From an uncultured Pelagibacteraceae bacterium (GTDB taxonomy: Bacteria > Pseudomonadota > Alphaproteobacteria > Pelagibacterales > Pelagibacteraceae): a DNA stretch of 64,000 nucleotides. Location: NCBI GenBank assembly GCA_902605035.1, contig CACLBB010000004.1:30576-94575 (forward strand). The letters are read 5' to 3'. Each line of letters starts with the position of its first letter. Within the stretch, counting starts at the first letter, position 1. The notes under the pieces are model-generated. The model saw only the letters and a list, made by a program, of their open reading frames with translations. It was not told the origin of the DNA and made no database searches. A program made the translations under genes and the position numbers. Positions 57,643 through 64,000 of the stretch are shown here, one piece after another.

Positions 57643-58878
57643 TCAGAGTTTTTTAGCCCAAATTGATAATTTTTTGATACCCTCAACTACATTTGGTGCA
57701 TACTTTTCAATAATTTTGTGATTTAGTATTTTACCGTTAAAATTGGCGTTGAGAAATTCAGACCCGTCAAAATCAATGTAGCATAATCTTGTTAACATCT
57801 TTTTTTTACTAAAACCAAAATCAGATGCTGGCAACATAGCTACACCAGTTTCATCCAAAATAACTTCACATAATTCTATTGAGCTTTTAAATTTCTTATT
57901 TGGAAATTCCGGCATTAAATAAAATGCTCCTTGAGGAGGATTTATTAAAATTTTGTTTGATTTAAGATTGTTATAAACATAATTGCCAACTGACTTTAAT
58001 ATATTTATGGTTTTAGATTTATACTCTTTAAAATCTCCTTCATAGGCTTCGACAGCCGCGAATTGTGCAGGACTATTGACAGTAGAATACGATTCACTTG
58101 CTAAAGTTTTTATATTATCTAGGAGATTTGATAATTTATTTGGCACAGCAAAAAAGCCTACTCTCCAACCCCCTGCTCCACACCATTTACTTAAACCGCC
58201 ACTTATAAATGTTTTTTCTGGATAAAACTGAGAAATAGACTCATACTTATTGCAAAATGTTAAATCAGTATAAATTTCATCAGATAAAACTATTAGATCA
58301 TATTTTTTAGCAACTACAGCTAATTCTTTTAAATTTTTACATATTGTTCCTGAAGGATTATTTGGAGAATTGAGAATAAATATTAAATTTTTACACTTAA
58401 TTGATTTAATTTTTTTTTCAAGTTGTTGAGCTGTAGGAAACCAATTATTTTCTCTTGAGGTTTGAATCCAATGAACTTTATTTCTTCCAATAATGGCTTG
58501 AGGTTCGTAAGATACCCAACTAGGCGCTGAAAGTATTATTTCTCCATTAAACGCTACGTGTAACAAAAGCATAGCCTCCTTAGAACCAGGAGTTATTACA
58601 ATATTTTCTTTTGGATAGTCTACTCCTATTTTTTTTCTTAAGTCTTTGGATATTGACTCTCTTAATCTCTTAAGTCCTTGGATGGGTAAATATTCTTTTT
58701 TATGAGCATTTTCTTTTAATGCATTAACAATTTTTTCTGGCACAGGAAATGGTGATTGACCGAAACCAAATTGATAAACTTTTTTCCCTTTTTGTATAAG
58801 CTCTTTGCATTTTTCATTAATTACTAAAGTTGAAGACGGCTTGAGCCTTAAGATATTTTTCTTAGTTAATTCTTTCAT
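57643..58878 (-). CDS. PLP-dependent aminotransferase, class I/II
   Basis: A 411-residue fold-type I aminotransferase. It has FGFGQSPFPVPEKIVNAL near the N-terminus, NSPNNPSGTICKNL, the DEIYTDL region for the PLP ring, and the Schiff-base Lys in SGGLSKWCGAGGWRVGFFA. Aspartate- or alanine-type enzymes are closest by motif; substrates are not readable. It lies 64 bases upstream of the TAXI binding protein on the same strand. A 10-bp perfect inverted repeat abuts its start codon. Confidence 0.9.
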   Translation of the reverse strand: MKELTKKNILRLKPSSTLVINEKCKELIQKGKKVYQFGFGQSPFPVPEKIVNALKENAHKKEYLPIQGLKRLRESISKDLRKKIGVDYPKENIVITPGSKEAMLLLHVAFNGEIILSAPSWVSYEPQAIIGRNKVHWIQTSRENNWFPTAQQLEKKIKSIKCKNLIFILNSPNNPSGTICKNLKELAVVAKKYDLIVLSDEIYTDLTFCNKYESISQFYPEKTFISGGLSKWCGAGGWRVGFFAVPNKLSNLLDNIKTLASESYSTVNSPAQFAAVEAYEGDFKEYKSKTINILKSVGNYVYNNLKSNKILINPPQGAFYLMPEFPNKKFKSSIELCEVILDETGVAMLPASDFGFSKKKMLTRLCYIDFDGSEFLNANFNGKILNHKIIEKYAPNVVEGIKKLSIWAKKL

Positions 58879-58901
58879 AATAGCTTTTATTAAAAGCTAT
58901 T
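58879..58901 (-). promoter_or_regulatory. Perfect 10-bp inverted repeat abutting a start codon
   Basis: AATAGCTTTT (58879-58888) and AAAAGCTATT (58892-58901) flank a 3-base ATT centre, and the aminotransferase ATG begins at the next base on the minus strand. In the mRNA this would fold into a hairpin ending at the start codon and covering the usual ribosome-site position. It could equally be an operator in DNA. Confidence 0.55.
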
Positions 58902-59045
58902 TCTTTCTATACGGGGAGTAAGGGTTTTAAGTCAATTCAATTTTGATATTAGAACATTTGACAAATTGATTCGGTCATGTTTTAATCCTATTTTGTTCTC
59001 AACATTGGTCTACATATAGTATAAAAATATTTACCTAACACAAGA

Positions 59046-61511
59046 ATGCAAAACTCTTCTCAAAAAATCATTGCTCTTTTGGGGCCAACAAATACCGGTA
59101 AAACTCATATAGCAATTGAAAAAATGCTCAAATTTGACTCAGGTATCTTTGGATTGCCTCTAAGACTTTTAGCAAGAGAAATTTATGACAAATGTGTAGA
59201 AAAGGTTGGTTTAGAAAAAGTTGCTTTAATTACAGGAGAAGAAAAAATTATTCCAAATTCTGCTACCTATTTCATTTGCACAGTTGAGTCTATGCCAAAA
59301 GATAAAGTAGTAGATTTTATTGCGGTCGATGAAATTCAAATGTGCGCTGATCGTGAAAGAGGTCATATCTTTACTGAAAGATTGCTTAATGCTAGAGGTC
59401 AAAAACTAACAATGTTTCTTGGGTCGCAAGTCATGCGCAATATCATAAATAGTCTGATTAAAAATGTAGAATTTCAAAAAAAGGATAGATTTTCAAAATT
59501 AAGTTACTCTGGTTACAAAAAAATATCTAGATTAGATAGAAAAGTAGCAATTATAGCTTTTTCAATTGAAGATGTTTACGCGATCGCTGAACTTGTAAGA
59601 AGACAGAAAGGAGGAGCTGCTGTTATCATGGGATCTTTAAGTCCAAAAACAAGAAATTCACAAGTTGGACTTTATCAGTCAGGTGATGTTGATTATCTTA
59701 TAGCAACAGATGCGATAGGAATGGGATTGAACATGGATATAAATGAAATTTACTTCTCCAATTTGAAAAAATTTGATGGAAAGAAAACAAGAAGACTGAA
59801 TTTAATCGAATTATCTCAAATAGCAGGCCGAGCAGGGAGATTCAAAAATGATGGAGGATTTGGAACAACTGGAGATTGCGAAAGTTTGAACTCGGATGAA
59901 ATTGATAATATCGAAAAACATCATTTGCCAGAAACAAAAATGATTTATTGGAGAAATTCTAATTTAAATTTTAAGAGTCCCGATAAGCTTATTACATCTC
60001 TTGAGCTAAAACCTAGTAGGAAAGATTTGCTTCGAACAAATGACTCTTTGGATGAAAGTGTTTTAAGACACTTTTTAAAAAAAGGAGCAAATAATGTTCT
60101 GTATCATAAAAATTTGAATTTACTTTGGGAATGTTGCCAAATACCTGATTTTGAAAAAAAAGCCTACGGCCAACATTTAAACACTGTTGATAAAGTATTT
60201 CAATTTTTATCGACAAGAAAAAAGAAAATCCCTAATAAATTTATGAAGGAGCAACTCAAAGGTTTAGAAAAAGATCATGGTAATGTCGATCTTTTATCAC
60301 ATAGGTTATCAAATGTAAGAACTTGGTCGTATGTTTCAAATAAAAAAAATTGGGTTGAAAATTCAGATTATTGGATTCAATTGACAAAAAGTATAGAAGA
60401 TAAATTATCAGACAAATTACACAATGAACTTACTAAAAGTTTTATTGATAAAAAAATTAGCATTTTATCTAGAAGTTTAAAACAAGATTTAATTTTGAAA
60501 ACAGAAATTAATGAAGAAAACAAAATTTTTATAGATGGGCAATTAATTGGAGAGTTAAAAGGGCTTAAATTTTTGATTGAACTGACTGCAAAAACTTTAG
60601 ATACAGATATTAAATCAATAAAAAAAGCAGCTAGAAAAGGAGTAAAAGAAGAATTAGATAAAAGAGTAACAGATATTATTGAAAAAAAAGAAGTTAGCAT
60701 TGATTTGAATAGTAGGTTTATCTGGAAAGGCAACCCAATTGGAAAGCTTAAAAAAGGATATAATTATCTAAACCCTGATGCTGAAGTTATTGCCGATGAG
60801 TCTCTTGAAGAAGAGACAAAAATAAAATTGGAAAATTTTCTTAAAAAATGGTTGCAAAATTATATAGATAATATACTTGGTGATCTAATAAATCTAACTA
60901 AACAGAAAGCCGACAATCAATACCTTAGAGCACTAGTTTTTCAACTTTACGAAAATAACGGTGTTATTAAGAGAAGTGAAATTGATAACATTGTTAAATT
61001 AATACCAACTAATGAAAGAAAAAAGTTGTGGGGCATGGGTATTAAAATTGGAAGATATCATATTTATTTGCCTAAAATGTTGAAACCAAAAGCAGTAGAA
61101 TTTCGAATTTCATTATGGAAAATATTTCATAATCTGTCGGACCATGACGAAATACCAAAATCAGGTTTAAATTTTATCAACAATAAAAATTATGAAAAAA
61201 ATTTTTTATTATTGTGTGGTTTTGAAAATTTTAAAGAATTTTTTGTAAGAATAGATATATTAGAAAAGTTATTTATAAAAATTTTAAACAATTCTAAGGA
61301 TCGTAAATTCAAGATTAACTCTGATATGATGAATTTATTAGGGTGTACCAAAGAAAATTTTTACAAATTAATGACTTATATGAATTATAAAAAAGATAAA
61401 ACTGAGGATACTTATATCTTTAAAGGAGAAAAGAAGGGTACAGGCAAATTTATTAAATTTGACAAAAAGGAAAATCCATTTAAAAAGCTTTTATCTTTAA
61501 ACTTAAAATAA
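59046..61511 (+). CDS. SUV3-like superfamily 2 RNA helicase
   Basis: An 821-residue helicase. Walker A is LLGPTNTGKTHIA at about residues 11-23, the DExx box is VDEIQMCADRERG, and motif VI is LSQIAGRAGRFKNDGG. FGLPLRLLAREIYDK is typical of mitochondrial SUV3 and its alphaproteobacterial relatives. SUV3 unwinds RNA for degradation or surveillance. The C-terminal half (about 450-821) is Lys-rich and of unclear fold. It heads a plus-strand run with TerB-like, fdxA and carD genes. Confidence 0.9.
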   Translation: MQNSSQKIIALLGPTNTGKTHIAIEKMLKFDSGIFGLPLRLLAREIYDKCVEKVGLEKVALITGEEKIIPNSATYFICTVESMPKDKVVDFIAVDEIQMCADRERGHIFTERLLNARGQKLTMFLGSQVMRNIINSLIKNVEFQKKDRFSKLSYSGYKKISRLDRKVAIIAFSIEDVYAIAELVRRQKGGAAVIMGSLSPKTRNSQVGLYQSGDVDYLIATDAIGMGLNMDINEIYFSNLKKFDGKKTRRLNLIELSQIAGRAGRFKNDGGFGTTGDCESLNSDEIDNIEKHHLPETKMIYWRNSNLNFKSPDKLITSLELKPSRKDLLRTNDSLDESVLRHFLKKGANNVLYHKNLNLLWECCQIPDFEKKAYGQHLNTVDKVFQFLSTRKKKIPNKFMKEQLKGLEKDHGNVDLLSHRLSNVRTWSYVSNKKNWVENSDYWIQLTKSIEDKLSDKLHNELTKSFIDKKISILSRSLKQDLILKTEINEENKIFIDGQLIGELKGLKFLIELTAKTLDTDIKSIKKAARKGVKEELDKRVTDIIEKKEVSIDLNSRFIWKGNPIGKLKKGYNYLNPDAEVIADESLEEETKIKLENFLKKWLQNYIDNILGDLINLTKQKADNQYLRALVFQLYENNGVIKRSEIDNIVKLIPTNERKKLWGMGIKIGRYHIYLPKMLKPKAVEFRISLWKIFHNLSDHDEIPKSGLNFINNKNYEKNFLLLCGFENFKEFFVRIDILEKLFIKILNNSKDRKFKINSDMMNLLGCTKENFYKLMTYMNYKKDKTEDTYIFKGEKKGTGKFIKFDKKENPFKKLLSLNLK

Positions 61512-61901
61512 ATGAAAACATTAGACAAAGATAGTGTAATAGGTGTTGCTGCATTACTTGTGCATGCCGCTAATATTGATGAAAAATACTCAGATAAAGA
61601 AAAGATCCTTATTAAAAATTTTATTTCATCTTATTTAAATGATGAAAATAATGAAGATATTTTAAATAAAGCAGAAGAAATCGAAAAAAATTCAAATCAA
61701 CTAATAAATTATACAAACATTATTAAAAAAAATACTGTAGAAACTAAATCAGATATTATTGAACATTTATGGAAAATAATTATATCTGATGACTCCATTG
61801 ATATGTATGAGTCAAATTTAATGCGTAGAATTTGTGGACTAATTTATTTTCCGGATAAATTATGCGCAGAAATAAAACTAAAACTAATAAATAAAAAATG
61901 A
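61512..61901 (+). CDS. TerB-like protein
   Basis: A 129-residue all-helical acidic protein. The N-terminal [20 protein letters not shown] and the repeated acidic [13 protein letters not shown] match the TerB fold, a pair of four-helix repeats with Asp/Glu metal-binding positions. The role of stand-alone TerB-like proteins is poorly known. It starts directly after the helicase stop and overlaps fdxA by four bases (ATGA), so it is surely co-translated with them. Confidence 0.75.
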   Translation: MKTLDKDSVIGVAALLVHAANIDEKYSDKEKILIKNFISSYLNDENNEDILNKAEEIEKNSNQLINYTNIIKKNTVETKSDIIEHLWKIIISDDSIDMYESNLMRRICGLIYFPDKLCAEIKLKLINKK

Positions 61902-62239
61902 CATATATCGTAAAAGATGAATGCATCAAATGTAAGCTAACAGATTGCGTAGAAGTCTGTCCTGTAGATTGTTTTTATGAAGGAGAAAATATGCTAGTTA
62001 TAAATCCAGACGAATGTATTGATTGTGGTGTCTGCGAGCCTGAGTGTCCAATCGATGCTATAGTAGCAGACACACACGAGGAAACTAAAGATATGGAAAA
62101 ATGGTTGTTGCTAAATAAAAAGTTTTCTGCAAAATGGCCTAATATTTCCAAAAAAAAGGAACCTATGGAAGACCACGAAAAATTCAAAGATATTAAAGAT
62201 AAGTTTGATAAACATTTTTCAGAGAAACCAGGAAAATAA
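61898..62239 (+). CDS. fdxA: 7Fe ferredoxin FdxA
   Basis: A 113-residue ferredoxin with [18 protein letters not shown] providing cysteines for a 3Fe-4S cluster (with the last Cys of the second set), and [15 protein letters not shown] for a 4Fe-4S cluster. The C-terminal tail (about residues 60-113) is charged. FdxA ferredoxins carry electrons in the cytoplasm. In Alphaproteobacteria fdxA commonly sits beside carD, as it does here, five bases away. Confidence 0.95.
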   Translation: MTYIVKDECIKCKLTDCVEVCPVDCFYEGENMLVINPDECIDCGVCEPECPIDAIVADTHEETKDMEKWLLLNKKFSAKWPNISKKKEPMEDHEKFKDIKDKFDKHFSEKPGK

Positions 62240-62244
62240 ACTAA

Positions 62245-62928
62245 ATGCCAAAAAAGAAAAAAACTAAAAAACAAAAAAAAACTAAATTAGAGAAAAAAGA
62301 AAAAAATCTTAAAATTAAAGCTAAAATAAAAACTGTAGGAAAGTTTGTAGAAAAAAAACCACAAACACTTGGACCTGATGAAAAGCCTGAAATAAAAAAA
62401 GTAAAAAAACAACCTTCAGAAAAACGAATTTACAATTTAAAGGAATATGTGGTTTATCCAAAACATGGTGTAGGAAAAATTACAGCTGTTGAAAAAGCCA
62501 CAATAGGTGAAATAGACATTCAATTTTACAAAATATTTATTGAAAAAGAAAAACTTACTTTAACAGTGCCTATAAATCAGCAATCCAAACTCAGACCAAT
62601 TTCATCAATAAATCAAATCAATAAATGTGTTTCTATTTTGAAGACTAAGCCTAAAATCAAAAGAACTATGTGGAGTAGACGAGCTCAGGAATATGACCAA
62701 AAAATTAATTCTGGAAAAATATATGAGTTAGCAGAAGTGGTAAAAGATTTAAATAAGAACACAGATATAATTGCTGACCAATCTTACTCAGAGAGACAAC
62801 TTTTTGAAAAAGCGTATGAAAGATTAAAATCTGAATTTGAGGCTGTGCTTAAAGTGAGTCCTGAAGATGTTCAAAAAAAAATGGATAAAGCACTAGGAAG
62901 AACTCAAGTGATAGATACAGCGGAATAA
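62245..62928 (+). CDS. carD: CarD-family transcriptional regulator
   Basis: A 227-residue protein. Its first ~60 residues are almost all Lys, Thr, Glu and Pro (MPKKKKTKKQKKTK start). The conserved CarD/TRCF RNA-polymerase-binding domain follows: EYVVYPKHGVGKITAVEK, then a helical DNA-binding half with SRRAQEYDQKINSGK and LAEVVKDL. CarD stabilises promoter open complexes at rRNA and other promoters. The basic N-terminal extension exceeds the usual length (about 160-170 residues). A bidirectional hairpin terminator follows 2 bases after the stop. Confidence 0.93.
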   Translation: MPKKKKTKKQKKTKLEKKEKNLKIKAKIKTVGKFVEKKPQTLGPDEKPEIKKVKKQPSEKRIYNLKEYVVYPKHGVGKITAVEKATIGEIDIQFYKIFIEKEKLTLTVPINQQSKLRPISSINQINKCVSILKTKPKIKRTMWSRRAQEYDQKINSGKIYELAEVVKDLNKNTDIIADQSYSERQLFEKAYERLKSEFEAVLKVSPEDVQKKMDKALGRTQVIDTAE

Positions 62929-62930
62929 AA

Positions 62931-62965
62931 AAAACGCCCTTTTTAAAAATAAAAAGGGCGTTTTT
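62931..62965. terminator. Bidirectional intrinsic terminator
   Basis: AAAACGCCCTTTTT (62931-62944) pairs with AAAAAGGGCGTTTT (62951-62964) across a 6-base loop. It has T-runs on both strands, since the flanks are A-rich on one side and T-rich on the other. It serves carD on the plus strand and the 23-residue gene on the minus strand. Confidence 0.88.
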
Positions 62966-62976
62966 AAAAAGCGAAA

Positions 62977-63048
62977 CTATCTTCTTCTTCTTCTTCTTCT
63001 TGCTTTTTTTGCTTTTTTCTTTTTAGCTTTTTTTCTACGTTTAGCCAT
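62977..63048 (-). CDS. 23-residue hyperbasic (Lys/Arg/Ala) microprotein
   Basis: ATG 63048 is preceded on the minus strand by GGGAG at a spacing of 7 bases (through GGGAGAAAAGATG), a good ribosome site for this genome. The frame starts MAKRRKKAKKKKAKKA and ends with seven Arg, then TAG. Every residue after Met is Ala, Lys or Arg. A shared hairpin terminator 12 bases beyond the stop supports transcription as its own unit. The composition matches histone H1-like or nucleic-acid-compacting peptides, but the CTT-type DNA repeat could also be simple-sequence drift. No family can be named. Confidence 0.6.
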   Translation of the reverse strand: MAKRRKKAKKKKAKKARRRRRRR

Positions 63049-63257
63049 CTTTTCTCCCTTGTTTTAAACAAATCTTAATGATTCGTTTGTTAAAATAAAC
63101 TTTAATTAATTTAATATTCATGTCAATTATTAAATGATTTGCAATTTTTGTTTTAAAATTAATTTTTTTATCTTTTTTTAAGTTTTTATCTTTAATTAAA
63201 AAAAGTTAGCAATATCAATGATTTTTTAACCATCTAATTTAATTAATTATTTAATAT

Positions 63258-64000
63258 TTAGTAAAGATTTTCTAATTGTTGTTTATAATTTTTAACTATT
63301 TCTTTTCTTTTTAACTTAAGTGTTGGTGTTAACATTCCATTATTAATTGTAAATTCTTCATGAATTTGTACAAATTTTTTTATTTTTTCAATTGTTGTAA
63401 AGTTTTTGTTTATATTTTCTAAAATTATTTTTATTTTTTCACTTTTAATTTCTTTTTCAGTTACAATTAAAGCTACAAGATAGTTTTTTTTATCGCCATA
63501 CACAAAAGCTTGCTTAATTAGCTCATTTAAACAAAGAATATTTTCTAATTTGCTTGGAGATATGTTATCTCCTCCTAAATTAACAATAATATCTTTTTTT
63601 CTATCAGTAATTTTTAAAAAACCATTACTATCTATCTCACCTATATCTCCAGTATGTAACCATCCATTTTTTAAAACTTCTTCCGTTTCTTCTTTTTGAT
63701 TCCAATATCCCAACATTACATTTTCACCTTGAACAAGAATTTCACCATCTTCAGCAATTTTAACTTTATTTGTTTTAAAAGGTGGACCTACTGTTTCTAC
63801 TCTTACTCTACCCGGTATATTACAACTTACAACTGGTGAAGTTTCTGTTAATCCATACCCTTGTAAAGTAGGAAGACCTATCGCATTTAAGAACTCACCT
63901 ACATTTTGATCTAAAGGTCCTCCTCCTGATACAAATGCTAATAAATTTCCTCCAAATTGGCTTCTGATTTTTCTCCTAACTAATATCTGGCAAATAAAAT
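63258..64000 (-). CDS. AMP-forming long-chain acyl-CoA synthetase, partial
   Basis: The reading frame is open from the window edge to TAA 63258-63260 (about 247 codons), so the N-terminal part is missing. The ANL-family motif GYGLTETSPVVS lies at about 63810-63850. It is followed by GEILVQGENVMLGYWNQKEET, the hinge and ATP motif TGDIGEIDSNGFLKITDRKKDIIV, and a C-terminal domain. The enzyme activates fatty acids as acyl-AMP, then acyl-CoA. The first Met at 63716 lies inside the catalytic core and is not the start. Confidence 0.9.
   Translation of the reverse strand, partial: FICQILVRRKIRSQFGGNLLAFVSGGGPLDQNVGEFLNAIGLPTLQGYGLTETSPVVSCNIPGRVRVETVGPPFKTNKVKIAEDGEILVQGENVMLGYWNQKEETEEVLKNGWLHTGDIGEIDSNGFLKITDRKKDIIVNLGGDNISPSKLENILCLNELIKQAFVYGDKKNYLVALIVTEKEIKSEKIKIILENINKNFTTIEKIKKFVQIHEEFTINNGMLTPTLKLKRKEIVKNYKQQLENLY

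Noticed and set aside
60377-60733. 118-codon frame antisense to the SUV3-like helicase
   Set aside because: Its hydrophobic composition is what reverse-complemented Lys/Asp-rich codons give; the helicase frame is continuous through it.
61975-62274. 99-codon frame antisense to fdxA and the carD start
   Set aside because: It is the mirror of the conserved ferredoxin Cys codons and overlaps two clear genes.

Overview
The window reads as a piece of a streamlined, very AT-rich alphaproteobacterial chromosome, most likely SAR11 (Pelagibacterales). The reasons are strong A/T bias in every third codon position, Lys/Asn/Ile-rich proteins, almost no intergenic DNA, many 1-4 base start/stop overlaps, class I lysyl-tRNA synthetase, the BolA / J-domain / CobS / CobT run, the SUV3-like helicase - FdxA - CarD run, and a TAXI-type TRAP transporter with a fused permease. 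The assignment is inferred from gene content only; there is no rRNA in the window.

Layout. 1-396: cut-off VTT/DedA-like membrane protein (-). 447-7551 (+): rpmH, rnpA (frameshifted in an A-tract), yidD, yidC, argB, a HAD phosphatase, dapD, dapE, a SET-domain methyltransferase and a family 2 glycosyltransferase. 7552-11649 (-): truA, fmt, def and two envelope-type proteins of unknown function. 11711-16896: aroK-aroB (+), bolA (-), then J-domain protein, cobS, cobT (+). 16905-20398 (-): lysS (class I), pyrD, rpmB, a YhhQ/VUT transporter. 20491-24028 (+): trkH, ampG-like MFS, NlpC/P60 protein. 24131-25107: a small tRNA-Ser-associated insertion. 25128-35725 (-): translation cluster (glycosyltransferase, thrS, infC, rpmI, rplT, pheS, pheT, lepA, glycosyltransferase, tRNA-Ser). 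35767-43307: alpha/beta hydrolase (+), then gltD, gltB, SDR protein (-). 43473-48089: uppP (+), tRNA-Arg (-), O-antigen ligase-like, thiolase, a 44-aa membrane protein, HDAC-family deacetylase (+). 48329-53875 (+): pyruvate dehydrogenase E1 with its own lipoyl domain, E2, EamA transporter, hotdog thioesterase. 53872-54123: two unusually small genes. 54160-58878 (-): aminotransferase, TAXI binding protein, terminator, fused TRAP permease. 59046-62928 (+): SUV3-like helicase, TerB-like, fdxA, carD. 62977-63048 (-): a 23-residue Lys/Arg-only microprotein. 63258-64000 (-): cut-off acyl-CoA synthetase.

How it fits together. Most genes are housekeeping: translation, lysine/arginine/aromatic amino acid synthesis, glutamate synthesis, envelope and peptidoglycan recycling, and pyruvate oxidation. 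The only clear accessory DNA is the 908-bp insertion at tRNA-Ser(GGA). It leaves a displaced 69-bp copy of the tRNA 3' end, has two tandem 29-bp repeats at one end, and carries one gene: an N-terminal helical, possibly winged-helix part followed by a minimal nucleotidyltransferase motif. It has no integrase. This is the best candidate for something undescribed. Other points worth a second look are the lipoyl-E1 fusion, CobS/CobT paired with a J-domain protein, three palindromes in the gltD/uppP divergent region including a 17-bp TGCA-ended dyad, an 18-residue membrane microprotein with a consensus ribosome site, and the co-occurrence of a SET enzyme, an HDAC-family enzyme and a hyperbasic peptide.
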